NCBI RefSeq assembly: GCF_000295955.2 | Contig: NZ_ALXE01000070.1 | Span: forward strand, 1-64,000 | Direction of reading: 5' to 3' | Source of the DNA: Pantoea sp. A4 | Lineage (GTDB): Bacteria; Pseudomonadota; Gammaproteobacteria; Enterobacterales; Enterobacteriaceae | Length of the DNA: 64,000 nucleotides | Shown here: in pieces, positions 1 to 8,143 of the stretch | How the letters are laid out: each line of letters begins with the position of its first letter | Numbering within the stretch: position 1 is the stretch's first letter | Made by a program: the position numbers and the translations under genes | Notes under the pieces: model-generated | Seen by the model: the letters and a program-made list of their open reading frames with translations, nothing else | Databases searched by the model: none | Told to the model about the DNA's origin: nothing

Positions 1-156
1 CGCACGAACCCAACCCGCACTATCCCAACTGGAACGCACGAATACCGCCCGCACCATCTGCGACTGGAACGCACGAATACTGCCCGCACCATCTGCGACT
101 GAAACGCACGAACCCAACCCGCACCTTGCCAACCTGAAGCGCACAAACCCAACCCG
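1..156. repeat. 35-bp tandem repeat, about 4.5 copies, cut by window edge
   Basis: Units begin with CGCACGAA (or CGCACAAA) at 1, 35, 70, 105 and 140. The lengths are 34, 35, 35 and 35 bp, and a fifth copy is partial. Two unit subtypes alternate: copies 1, 4 and 5 carry AACCCAACCCG after the start, while copies 2 and 3 carry ATACNGCCCGCACCATCTGCG. There are no unique spacers, so it is not a CRISPR array. The array may extend to the left outside the window. It lies upstream of the ugp promoter. Confidence 0.85.
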
Positions 157-231
157 TCCTCCCTGCACAGAGAAATGTGCTGAAACGTGATGAAACATAA
201 GCTTTTCTTAAGCTGGGCGGTGATTTTCTGT

Positions 232-275
232 GTGTCATATCTCGGTCACATTTCAGTTATTTTTCTATCATATTT
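232..275 (+). promoter_or_regulatory. Pho box array of the ugp operon
   Basis: Four contiguous 11-bp units start at 232, 243, 254 and 265: GTGTCATATCT, CGGTCACATTT, CAGTTATTTTT and CTATCATATTT. They fit the PhoB half-site pattern CTGTCATA plus an AT-rich tail, in the usual 11-bp phase. The array ends about 70 bp before the ugpB start. PhoB activation of ugp under phosphate starvation is established in E. coli. Binding here is inferred from the sequence. Confidence 0.75.
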
Positions 276-344
276 GCGTGTCATGTTACTTCGCGAACAA
301 AAAATGCGTGAATTCGCGCGTACCTACCTGCACAGGAAAACAAT

Positions 345-1661
345 ATGTCCGTGTTTACTTTTCGTCGTGGCTTGATGAGTGTCCTACTGGGAATGGCGGT
401 AAGCGGCAATGCGCTGGCTGCCACTGAAATTCCTTTCTGGCACTCAATGGAAGGCGAGTTAGGCAAAGAAGTTGATTCTCTGGCGCAACGTTTTAACCAG
501 ACGCACCCAGACTACAAAATCGTACCTGTCTACAAAGGCAACTACGAACAGAGCCTGGCGGCAGGTATTGCGGCAGTTCGTACCGGTAAAGCACCGGCCA
601 TTTTACAGGTTTACGAAGTGGGCACCGCCACCATGATGGCGTCTAAAGCCATCGTCCCGGTACATGACGTGTTTAAAGACGCAGGCGTGCCAATGGATGC
701 CAAACAGTTTGTGCCAGCAGTCGCAGGTTACTACAGCGACAGCAATGGCCAGCTGATCTCTCAGCCGTTTAACAGCTCCACGCCGGTGCTCTACTACAAC
801 AAAGACGCGTTCAAAAAAGCGGGTCTGAATCCGGATCAACCGCCGAAAACCTGGCAGGAACTGGCGAAAGATGCCGATGCACTGCGCAAAGCGGGCATGA
901 CCTGCGGTTACGCCAGCGGCTGGCAAGGCTGGATCCAGATCGAAAACTTCAGCGCCTGGCATGGCCTGCCAGTGGCAACGAAAAACAACGGCTTCGATGG
1001 CACTGACGCCGTACTGGAGTTCAACAAACCGATCCAGGTGCGTCACATCCAGTTGCTGGAAGACATGAACAAAAAAGGTGATTTTACCTACTACGGCCGT
1101 AAAGATGAGCCAACCGCCAAGTTCTACAACGGCGACTGCGGCATCACAATGGCTTCATCCGGTTCACTGGCCGACATTAAACACTACGCCAAATTTAACT
1201 TTGGTGTCGGCATGATGCCGTACGACGACACCGTGCCAAATGCACCACAGAACGCCATCATCGGTGGAGCCAGCCTGTGGGTTATGAAAGGCAAAGATGC
1301 CAACACCTACAAAGGCGTTGCTGAATTCATGCAATTCCTTGCCCAGCCGGATATCGCAGCAGAATGGCACCAGAAAACCGGCTACCTGCCGATTACTACC
1401 GCTGCCTATGAACTGACGAAACAGCAGGGCTTCTACGACAAAAACCCAGGTGCTGACATTGCCACGCGTCAGATGCTAAACAAAGATCCTCTGCCATTCA
1501 CCAAAGGTATGCGCCTCGGCAACATGCCGCAGATCCGTACCATTGTGGATGAGGAACTGGAAGGCGTCTGGACCGGGAAACAGTCACCACAGACTGCACT
1601 GGATAACGCGGTAAAACGCGGGAATGAACTGCTGCGTCGTTTCGAACAGCAGGTGAAATAA
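345..1661 (+). CDS. ugpB: sn-glycerol-3-phosphate ABC transporter, periplasmic binding protein
   Basis: This is the periplasmic receptor that delivers sn-glycerol 3-phosphate and glycerophosphodiesters to the UgpAEC transporter. The 438 residues equal the E. coli length. A signal peptide covers about residues 1-25, with a likely cut after GNALA. The mature protein starts TEIPFWHSMEGELGKE, and family segments such as VYEVGTATMMASKA and NGDCGITMASSGSL follow (solute-binding protein family 1). The gene is first in the ugpBAECQ operon behind a Pho box array. A 10-bp perfect hairpin separates it from ugpA, which would fit higher expression of the binding protein than of the membrane parts. Confidence 0.97.
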   Translation: MSVFTFRRGLMSVLLGMAVSGNALAATEIPFWHSMEGELGKEVDSLAQRFNQTHPDYKIVPVYKGNYEQSLAAGIAAVRTGKAPAILQVYEVGTATMMASKAIVPVHDVFKDAGVPMDAKQFVPAVAGYYSDSNGQLISQPFNSSTPVLYYNKDAFKKAGLNPDQPPKTWQELAKDADALRKAGMTCGYASGWQGWIQIENFSAWHGLPVATKNNGFDGTDAVLEFNKPIQVRHIQLLEDMNKKGDFTYYGRKDEPTAKFYNGDCGITMASSGSLADIKHYAKFNFGVGMMPYDDTVPNAPQNAIIGGASLWVMKGKDANTYKGVAEFMQFLAQPDIAAEWHQKTGYLPITTAAYELTKQQGFYDKNPGADIATRQMLNKDPLPFTKGMRLGNMPQIRTIVDEELEGVWTGKQSPQTALDNAVKRGNELLRRFEQQVK

Positions 1662-1669
1662 TCCGCCTT

Positions 1670-1693
1670 CAGGGCCAGCCGCTGCTGGCCCTG
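1670..1693 (+). other. intercistronic hairpin between ugpB and ugpA
   Basis: CAGGGCCAGC and GCTGGCCCTG form a perfect 10-bp stem with a CGCT loop, 9 bp after the ugpB stop codon. No T run follows, so it is more likely an RNA-stabilising or processing hairpin than a full terminator. Such hairpins often protect binding-protein mRNA in ABC operons. Confidence 0.6.
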
Positions 1694-1719
1694 CATTTTC
1701 AGGTTTACGGAACTCGCCT

Positions 1720-2610
1720 ATGTCCTCCTCTCGCCCGGTGTTTCGCACCAGCCCGCTGCCCTACTTGCTGGTACTGCCGCAACTGATTATTACTGCGATC
1801 TTCTTCCTCTGGCCTGCCGGAGAAGCACTGTGGTACTCGCTACAGAATATCGACCCGTTTGGCATCTCCAGCACCTTTGTCGGTCTGGAAAACTTCAAAC
1901 GGCTATTCAGTGATGGCCTCTATCTCGACACCTTCTGGGTCACCATTAAATTCAGTGCGCTGGTCACAATTTGCGGCATGGGCTTCTCTTTGCTGCTGGC
2001 CGCGCTGGTGGACTACGTCGTCAGACTGAAAAAACTCTACCAAACCCTGTTCCTGCTGCCGTACGCCGTTGCGCCGGTGGTGGCGGCAGTAATGTGGATG
2101 TTCCTGTTCAGCCCTGGCCTCGGGCTCATCAGCTACATCCTCAATAACCAACTGCACTACAACTGGAACTTCGCCCAGAACAGCGGGCAGGCGATGTTCC
2201 TGGTGGTACTGGCGTCCATCTGGCAGCAGATGAGCTACAACTTCCTGTTTTTCTTCGCTGCATTACAGTCGATCCCGAAATCACTGGTGGAAGCGGCAGC
2301 CATTGATGGTGCCGGACCAGTGCGGCGCTTCTTCCAGCTCTCATTGCCGTTAATCACGCCAGTGAGCTTCTTCCTGCTGGTGGTCAACCTGATCTATGCC
2401 TTCTTTGACACCTTCCCGGTGATCGATGCGGCCACGGGCGGTGGCCCGGTACAGGCGACAACCACGTTAATCTACAAGATTTACCGTGAAGGATTCACCG
2501 GCCTCGACCTCTCCTCTTCAGCGGCGCAGTCAGTGGTACTGATGCTATTAGTGATTGGCCTGACGGTATTCCAGTTCCGCTTTGTCGAGCGTAAGGTGCG
2601 TTACCAATGA
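1720..2610 (+). CDS. ugpA: sn-glycerol-3-phosphate ABC transporter, permease UgpA
   Basis: This is one of two inner-membrane permease subunits of the Ugp importer. The 296-residue protein has a hydrophobic N-terminal segment (LVLPQLIITAIFFLWPAGEA) and several further membrane spans (MalF/MalG-type binding-protein-dependent permease). The cytoplasmic EAA loop that docks on the ATPase reads EAAAIDGAGPVRRFFQLSLP, near residues 191-210. Its last codons overlap the ugpE start by 4 nt (ATGA), so translation is probably coupled. Confidence 0.96.
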   Translation: MSSSRPVFRTSPLPYLLVLPQLIITAIFFLWPAGEALWYSLQNIDPFGISSTFVGLENFKRLFSDGLYLDTFWVTIKFSALVTICGMGFSLLLAALVDYVVRLKKLYQTLFLLPYAVAPVVAAVMWMFLFSPGLGLISYILNNQLHYNWNFAQNSGQAMFLVVLASIWQQMSYNFLFFFAALQSIPKSLVEAAAIDGAGPVRRFFQLSLPLITPVSFFLLVVNLIYAFFDTFPVIDAATGGGPVQATTTLIYKIYREGFTGLDLSSSAAQSVVLMLLVIGLTVFQFRFVERKVRYQ

Positions 2611-3452
2611 TTGAAAATCGTCGTGGGCTGGATATCTTCAGCCACACTCTGCTCATTCTCGCTTTACTGGCGATCCTGTTCCCGCTGTATGTGGCGTTTG
2701 TCGCGGCAACGCTGGACAACGACGCGGTATATCGGGTGCCGATGACGCTGATCCCTGGAACGCATCTGTGGGAAAACATCTCACGCATCTGGACACAGGG
2801 CGTGAACGGCAGCGGCCCTCCATTTAGCATCATGTTGTTAAACAGCGTACTGATGGCGTTGGGCATTACCGTGGGCAAAATCACCGTTTCGATGCTCTCC
2901 GCCTTTGCGCTGGTATGGTTCCGTTTTCCACTGCGCACGCTGTTTTTCTGGCTGATCTTCGTCACGTTAATGCTCCCGGTTGAAGTGCGTATCTTCCCGA
3001 CTGTGCAGGTGATCGCCGATCTCAACCTGCTCGACAGCTACAGCGGCCTGACACTACCGATGATGGCTTCGGCTACCGCGACCTTCCTGTTCCGCCAGTT
3101 CTTTATGTCACTGCCGGATGAATTAATTGAAGCGGCACGCATAGACGGCGCTGGCCCAATGCGCTTCTTCCGTGATGTGGTGCTTCCGCTGTCGAAGACC
3201 AACCTCGCAGCGCTCTTCGTCATTACGTTTATCTACGGCTGGAACCAGTATCTCTGGCCGCTGCTGATCGTCAGCGATCCTCATCTGGGCACGGCGGTGG
3301 CGGGGATCAAAAGCATGATCTCCACCAGTGGATCGCCCACCCAGTGGAACGAAGTGATGGCAGCAATGTTATTAACCCTGATCCCGCCCGTGGTGGTGGT
3401 AATGGTCATGCAGCGCGCCTTTGTGCGTGGCCTGGTGGAGAGTGAAAAATAA
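2607..3452 (+). CDS. ugpE: sn-glycerol-3-phosphate ABC transporter, permease UgpE
   Basis: This is the second permease subunit of the Ugp importer, 281 residues long as in E. coli. It has about six hydrophobic segments and an EAA loop reading EAARIDGAGPMRFFRDVVLP. The start overlaps the ugpA stop and the stop codon directly abuts the ugpC start at 3453, which marks a tightly packed operon. It pairs with UgpA to form the channel that the UgpC dimer powers. Confidence 0.96.
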   Translation: MIENRRGLDIFSHTLLILALLAILFPLYVAFVAATLDNDAVYRVPMTLIPGTHLWENISRIWTQGVNGSGPPFSIMLLNSVLMALGITVGKITVSMLSAFALVWFRFPLRTLFFWLIFVTLMLPVEVRIFPTVQVIADLNLLDSYSGLTLPMMASATATFLFRQFFMSLPDELIEAARIDGAGPMRFFRDVVLPLSKTNLAALFVITFIYGWNQYLWPLLIVSDPHLGTAVAGIKSMISTSGSPTQWNEVMAAMLLTLIPPVVVVMVMQRAFVRGLVESEK

Positions 3453-4526
3453 ATGGCAGCGGTAACCCTTCAGACAGTAACCAAATCCTATGATGGTAAA
3501 AACCAGATCATTCAACCGCTGGATATCACCATTAACGACGGTGAATTCATGGTGATGGTCGGGCCTTCCGGCTGCGGTAAATCCACGCTGCTGCGCATGG
3601 TCGCCGGGCTGGAACGCGTCACCTCAGGCGATATCTATATCGACAGCCAGCGTGTGACGGAGATGGAACCGAAAGATCGCGGTATTGCGATGGTGTTCCA
3701 GAACTACGCGCTCTATCCGCACATGACGGTGGAAGAGAACATGGGCTACGGCCTGAAAATTCGCGGCATGAGCAAAGCGCAGGTACGCGAACGGGTGGTC
3801 GAGGCGGCGCGCAGCCTGGAGCTGGAACCGCTGCTCAGCCGTCGCCCGCGCGAACTCTCTGGCGGGCAACGTCAGCGTGTGGCGATGGGACGCGCCATTG
3901 TGCGTGAGCCTGCGGTATTTCTGTTTGATGAACCGCTATCGAACCTGGATGCCCGCTTGCGCGTACAAATGCGGCTCGAGCTGCAACAGCTTCATCGCCG
4001 TCTGAAAACCACCAGCCTCTACGTCACCCACGACCAGGTGGAAGCGATGACGCTGGCGCAGCGGGTGATGGTCATGAACAAAGGGATCGTCGAGCAGGTC
4101 GGTACGCCCGTCGAAGTCTACGAGAAACCGGCCAGCCTGTTTGTTGCCTCATTTATTGGTTCCCCGGCGATGAACCTGCTCAAAGGGCAAATCAGCCAGG
4201 CGGGCAGCCATTTTCAACTCGATGCACAGCACGCGCTGCCGCTGGGCGAAGGGAAAACCCGCTGGGCTGGACATGAAGTGACGCTGGGCATCCGCCCGGA
4301 GCATATTCAGGTCAGCAGCCGCGAAGCGGGGGGAATCCCAATGGAAGTCGAAACGCTGGAGATCCTCGGCGCAGATAACCTCGCCCACGGTCGCATTGGC
4401 AGCAGCCGTCTGGTGGTACGCCTGCCACATACTGAGCGGCCTGCGGCTGGCAGCGTACTGTGGCTGCATCTGCCGCAGGATGCGTTACACTACTTCGACT
4501 CAACTCACGGAAAGCGTCTGGATTAA
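3453..4526 (+). CDS. ugpC: sn-glycerol-3-phosphate ABC transporter, ATP-binding protein
   Basis: This is the ATPase subunit of the Ugp importer, on the cytoplasmic face. The 357-residue protein carries Walker A GPSGCGKST at residues 37-45, the signature LSGGQRQRVAMGRA, Walker B VFLFDEPLSNLDA, and the H-loop YVTHDQ. The C-terminal third is the MalK-type regulatory (TOBE/OB) domain, with the family segment LGIRPEHIQV. It starts immediately after the ugpE stop and is followed after 2 nt by ugpQ. Confidence 0.97.
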   Translation: MAAVTLQTVTKSYDGKNQIIQPLDITINDGEFMVMVGPSGCGKSTLLRMVAGLERVTSGDIYIDSQRVTEMEPKDRGIAMVFQNYALYPHMTVEENMGYGLKIRGMSKAQVRERVVEAARSLELEPLLSRRPRELSGGQRQRVAMGRAIVREPAVFLFDEPLSNLDARLRVQMRLELQQLHRRLKTTSLYVTHDQVEAMTLAQRVMVMNKGIVEQVGTPVEVYEKPASLFVASFIGSPAMNLLKGQISQAGSHFQLDAQHALPLGEGKTRWAGHEVTLGIRPEHIQVSSREAGGIPMEVETLEILGADNLAHGRIGSSRLVVRLPHTERPAAGSVLWLHLPQDALHYFDSTHGKRLD

Positions 4527-4528
4527 CT

Positions 4529-5266
4529 ATGCAAAACTGGCCTTACCCGCACATTGTCGCCCATCGCGGTGGCGGCAAATTAGCCCCGGAGAACACCCTC
4601 GCGGCGATTGATGTTGGCGCAGAATATGGCCATACCATGATCGAGTTTGATGCCAAGCTATCGCAGGATAATCATATCTTCCTGCTGCATGACGACACGC
4701 TGGACCGCACCAGCGATGGCTGGGGCGTGGCCGGTGATTTACCGTGGAATAAACTGCAACAGTTGGATGCAGGCGGCTGGTACAGTGCGACTTTCAGCGG
4801 CGAGCGGCTGCCGGAGTTGGCCGCCGTGGCGGCACGTTGCCTACAGCATGGCATGATGGCTAACATTGAAATTAAACCGACGACCGGCGTGGAAACTGAA
4901 ACCGGGCGGCAGGTGGCGCAGGCGGCACGTCAGTTATGGCAAGGGCAAACCGATCCGCTGCTCTCCTCGTTTTCCTACGAGGCGCTGGAAGCTGCGATGC
5001 AGGCTGAGCCCGATTTACCGCGCGGTCTGCTGCTGGACGAGTGGCATGACAACTGGGAAGAGATGACCTCCGCCCTGAAGTGCGTCTCGCTGCACCTGAA
5101 TCATCGCCTGTTAAATGCTGAGCGTACCGCGGCGATCAAACAGGCCGGGCTGAGGATTTTGGTGTACACCGTCAACAGCCCAGAGCGTGCCAGTGAGCTA
5201 CTGGCATGGGGCGTAGATGCCATCTGCACCGATCGCATCGACATCATCGGCCCCGACTTCCGTTAA
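4529..5266 (+). CDS. ugpQ: glycerophosphodiester phosphodiesterase, cytoplasmic
   Basis: UgpQ hydrolyses glycerophosphodiesters entering through Ugp to glycerol 3-phosphate and an alcohol. The start at ATG 4529 gives MQNWPYPHIVAHRGGG, 245 residues, close to the E. coli 247. A longer upstream in-frame start at 4460 would overlap ugpC by 67 nt and is not needed. GDPD-family catalytic segments are visible: AHRGGGKLAPENTLAA, EFDAKLSQD, LLHDDTLDRTSDG and NIEIKP. It is the last gene of the operon, and its stop codon overlaps the convergent yhhA stop. Confidence 0.96.
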   Translation: MQNWPYPHIVAHRGGGKLAPENTLAAIDVGAEYGHTMIEFDAKLSQDNHIFLLHDDTLDRTSDGWGVAGDLPWNKLQQLDAGGWYSATFSGERLPELAAVAARCLQHGMMANIEIKPTTGVETETGRQVAQAARQLWQGQTDPLLSSFSYEALEAAMQAEPDLPRGLLLDEWHDNWEEMTSALKCVSLHLNHRLLNAERTAAIKQAGLRILVYTVNSPERASELLAWGVDAICTDRIDIIGPDFR

Positions 5267-5556
5267 TTCTGCTTATGCCCCGGCTGTGAATTAATAATGC
5301 GCTGCCGGGCGCTATCACGGTGTTCCTGCATTTTGCGCTGCAACTGCTGTTGCTCCTGCTGTTGTTGCTGTTGCAGCCGCAATTTCTGCTGTTGCTGCTG
5401 TACCTGCATCTCATTTTGCATCCGCTGCTGGCTGGGGTTGGTATAGCCAGGGCGATTTGGATTATTCAGATTATTGGCGTTATCTGAAGGGTTCAGCATA
5501 CTTGCCATGCCGCTGAGTGGCAGCAGCGCGGCCAAAATAATCAGCCATCTTTTCAT
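5263..5556 (-). CDS. yhhA: YhhA-like exported glutamine-rich small protein
   Basis: This 97-residue protein has a signal peptide (residues 1-18, MKRWLIILAALLPLSGMA). The mature part is dominated by a Gln-rich stretch, including the runs QQQQQ and QQQQQQ between residues 52 and 72, which is likely helical. Length, position between ugpQ and ggt, and composition match E. coli YhhA (DUF2756). The function is unknown. The gene is convergent with ugpQ and divergent from ggt. Confidence 0.85.
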   Translation of the reverse strand: MKRWLIILAALLPLSGMASMLNPSDNANNLNNPNRPGYTNPSQQRMQNEMQVQQQQQKLRLQQQQQQEQQQLQRKMQEHRDSARQRIINSQPGHKQN

Positions 5557-5738
5557 CAGATTTTCTCCTCAATCGCAGCCGCACCCAAGGTCGACTACTG
5601 ATACCAGTTTAGACCTTCACAATCTTCGCCTCTCCAGGAGTACACCTAAATCTGGCGAAGCGGCAAACATTTTGCTTTATTTATAAAGAGTTGAATAAAT
5701 CTAACAAAGTGTAAACAACTGAAAAGGGCGAGGAAGGG

Positions 5739-7481
5739 ATGAGAATAAGGACAACATTACGCCAGCTGAGCTGGTGCGCATTGATGAGCTTTACGGTTAT
5801 TCAAGGGGCGCTGGCCGCTCCACCGCCGGTTTCCTATGGCGTCAACAGTGATACTTTTCATCCGGTCACCGCTCAGCATGGCATGGTGGCTTCTGTCGAT
5901 GCGATGGCGACGCAGGTTGGGGTGGATATCTTGCGCCAGGGCGGCAATGCGGTAGATGCGGCGATTGCCGTAGGTTTTGCCCTGGCAGTTACGCACCCCC
6001 AGGCGGGTAATCTTGGTGGCGGCGGTTTTATGCTGCTGCGCACTGCTTCCGGCCACACCACCTCTATCGACTTCCGTGAAATGGCACCGGCGCGGGCCAG
6101 CCGCAATATGTTCCTCGATAAGCAGGGTAATGCTGACAGCAAATTGTCGCTGACTTCGCATCTCGCCTCGGGCACGCCGGGCACCGTGGCAGGCTTTGCC
6201 TTAGCGGCACATGAGTATGGCACCCTGCCGTTGAGCCGTCTGCTGGCTCCCGCGATTCGCCTGGCGCGTGACGGCATTATCGTCAACGATGCGTTGGCGG
6301 ATGATCTCAAGACCTACGGCAAAGAGACGCTGATCCACTATCCCAACAGCAAGGCGATTTTCTACAAGGCCGATGGATTGCCGTACCAAAAAGGCGATCG
6401 ACTGGTGCAGAAAAATCTGGCCCATAGCCTCCAGTTGATTGCCCAACAGGGGCCAGATGCCTTCTATAAAGGCGTGATAGCCAGCCAGATTGCCCAGGAG
6501 ATGGCCGAGCACAATGGCCTGATTGGTAAGGCCGATCTGGCGGCTTACCGTGCCGTGGAGCGCCAGCCAGTCAGCGGCAGTTATCGCGGTTATCAGGTCT
6601 ATTCGATGCCACCGCCGTCTTCCGGTGGGGTACACATTATTGAGATCCTGAATATCCTCGAAAACTTTGACCTGGCAAAATGGGGCTTTGGCAGCGCCGA
6701 TGCGATGCAGGTGATTGCAGAAGCGGAGAAGTATGCCTATGCGGATCGTTCGGAGTACCTTGGCGATCCCGATTTCGTGCATGTGCCGGTGAAAGCCCTG
6801 ACCAGCAAGGCCTACGCCAAAACCCTGGCTCAGCAGATTGATGTGGCAAAAGCGCGTCCGTCGAGTGAGATCAAACCCGGTAAGCTCGAACCCTATGAAA
6901 GTAATCAGACCACGCACTTCTCGGTGGTGGATAAAGACGGAAACGCCGTTGCGGTGACTTACACGCTGAACACCTATTTCGGTAGTGGGGTTGTCGCAGG
7001 CAACAGCGGGATTCTGCTGAACAACGAAATGGATGATTTCTCGGCCAAGCCAGGGACTCCGAATATTTATGGTTTGGTGGGCGGGGAAGCCAATGCCATT
7101 CAGCCCGCGAAACGTCCGCTCTCATCGATGTCGCCCACCATCGTGGTGAAAGATGGCAAAACCTGGCTGGTCACCGGTAGCCCAGGCGGCAGCCGTATTA
7201 TCACCACCGTGCTGCAAATGGTGCTTAACACCATTGATTTCGGCATGAACGTGGCGGAAGCGACCAATGCGCCGCGCTTCCATCACCAGTGGCTGCCAGA
7301 CCAACTGCGTGTAGAAAAAGGCTTCAGCCCGGATACGTTGCGCCTGCTGACGGACAAAGGGCAACATGTGAAAGTCCTCCCTGCTATGGGCAGTACGCAG
7401 AGCATTATGATTGGCCCGGATGGCACTCGTTACGGTGCTTCCGATCCACGCAGCGTGGATGATTTGAGCGCGGGGTATTAA
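5739..7481 (+). CDS. ggt: gamma-glutamyltranspeptidase (periplasmic)
   Basis: Ggt cleaves the gamma-glutamyl bond of glutathione and transfers the glutamyl group to water or amino acids in the periplasm. The precursor has 580 residues, with a signal peptide of about 26 (ends VIQGALA). The self-cleaving nucleophile is Thr391 in NQTTHFSVVDKDGNAVAVT, the same residue number as in E. coli. The small-subunit segments LLNNEMDDFSAKPG, PLSSMSPTIV and TGSPGGSRII are intact. The gene stands alone, preceded by 182 bp shared with divergent yhhA. A palindromic repeat begins 2 nt after the stop codon. Confidence 0.97.
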   Translation: MRIRTTLRQLSWCALMSFTVIQGALAAPPPVSYGVNSDTFHPVTAQHGMVASVDAMATQVGVDILRQGGNAVDAAIAVGFALAVTHPQAGNLGGGGFMLLRTASGHTTSIDFREMAPARASRNMFLDKQGNADSKLSLTSHLASGTPGTVAGFALAAHEYGTLPLSRLLAPAIRLARDGIIVNDALADDLKTYGKETLIHYPNSKAIFYKADGLPYQKGDRLVQKNLAHSLQLIAQQGPDAFYKGVIASQIAQEMAEHNGLIGKADLAAYRAVERQPVSGSYRGYQVYSMPPPSSGGVHIIEILNILENFDLAKWGFGSADAMQVIAEAEKYAYADRSEYLGDPDFVHVPVKALTSKAYAKTLAQQIDVAKARPSSEIKPGKLEPYESNQTTHFSVVDKDGNAVAVTYTLNTYFGSGVVAGNSGILLNNEMDDFSAKPGTPNIYGLVGGEANAIQPAKRPLSSMSPTIVVKDGKTWLVTGSPGGSRIITTVLQMVLNTIDFGMNVAEATNAPRFHHQWLPDQLRVEKGFSPDTLRLLTDKGQHVKVLPAMGSTQSIMIGPDGTRYGASDPRSVDDLSAGY

Positions 7482-7482
7482 A

Positions 7483-7692
7483 CCCTCACCCTAACCCTCT
7501 CCCTGGAAGGGAGAGGGGACCGTTAGTGCGGCTATTTGAGTCTCTGCATCAGACTGCAGGTCTGTCAGCTCAGGCACTGTGTTCACTCTTCAGTTCAGGC
7601 ACTGTGTTCACTCTTCAGTTCAGGCACTGTATTCATCCTTAATCAGCGGACTGACTCCCTCTCCCGCCTGCGGGAGAGGGCTGGGGTGAGGG
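7483..7692. repeat. REPIN-like element: two inverted palindromic repeats
   Basis: A 21-bp sequence, CCCTCACCCTAACCCTCTCCC at 7483-7503, recurs in inverted orientation at 7672-7692 with two mismatches. Each copy is fused to a hairpin. The left hairpin has 10-bp arms at 7495-7504 and 7508-7517 with a 3-nt loop. The right one has 11-bp arms at 7657-7667 and 7670-7680 with a 2-nt loop. The roughly 210-bp unit has the architecture of a REP doublet or small non-autonomous element. It sits between the ggt stop and the DUF559 gene, whose last codons lie inside it. Confidence 0.75.
7570..7639. repeat. 25-bp direct repeat, three copies
   Basis: TCAGGCACTGTGTTCACTC followed by TTCAGT occurs identically at 7570-7594 and 7595-7619. 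A third, diverged and truncated copy occupies 7620-7639. The repeats fill the centre of the REPIN-like element and run up to the DUF559 stop codon. Confidence 0.85.
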
Positions 7693-8052
7693 CAAAGACG
7701 TATCATGGGAATCCAGTGCGCGCCATATCTCCTGAAGCACAACATCAAGGCAAGTGAAAACTTCATGGTTCCAGAAACGTAAAACAGTCCAACCACATCT
7801 CTGTAAATAATCACTCCTGGCCTTGTCGTACCGCTTATTCGCTTCTTCGTTGTGTTGACCACCATCCAACTCAATAATCAGCCTGTGGGCAATACAAGCG
7901 AAATCAACAATGAACGGTCCAATTGCATGCTGACGACGGAATTTTTTCTCGGCTAAATGGCGATTTCGTAAGTGATACCAAAGGACGTTCTCTGCCCTGG
8001 TCATTGAAGCACGTAACGCTTTACATTCTGATTTATGAATCCGCATTGCCAC
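7639..8052 (-). CDS. DUF559 family protein, Vsr-like nuclease fold
   Basis: This is a 137-residue cytoplasmic protein of the DUF559 family, related to very-short-patch-repair-type endonucleases. Visible family motifs are MTRAENVLWYHLRNR (residues 17-31), FRRQHAIGPFIVDFAC, LIIELDGGQH and RCGWTVLRFWNHEV. The Glu, Asp and Glu residues in them fit a PD-(D/E)XK-type active site. The last 20 or so residues (SLPSPQPSPAGGRGSQSAD) are encoded by the flanking palindromic repeat rather than by the conserved domain. The biological role is unknown. A second start is possible at Met3. Confidence 0.8.
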   Translation of the reverse strand: MAMRIHKSECKALRASMTRAENVLWYHLRNRHLAEKKFRRQHAIGPFIVDFACIAHRLIIELDGGQHNEEANKRYDKARSDYLQRCGWTVLRFWNHEVFTCLDVVLQEIWRALDSHDTSLPSPQPSPAGGRGSQSAD

Positions 8053-8143
8053 TGACCTGCTCAGAAAATCTTCATTAAACCCATCTGGAAAGTGAATACC
8101 AACCGGGGTTAATTTTTCTGAAGCAGGCTCGCATTAAAACTGG

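Noticed and set aside
1..156. Possible CRISPR array
   Set aside because: The period is constant, but units are contiguous and differ only by point variation between two subtypes. No unique spacers separate them and no cas genes are near.
20..238. 72-codon minus-strand ORF over the tandem repeat
   Set aside because: Its repetitive residues follow from the 35-bp DNA repeat, and there is no ribosome site or family similarity.
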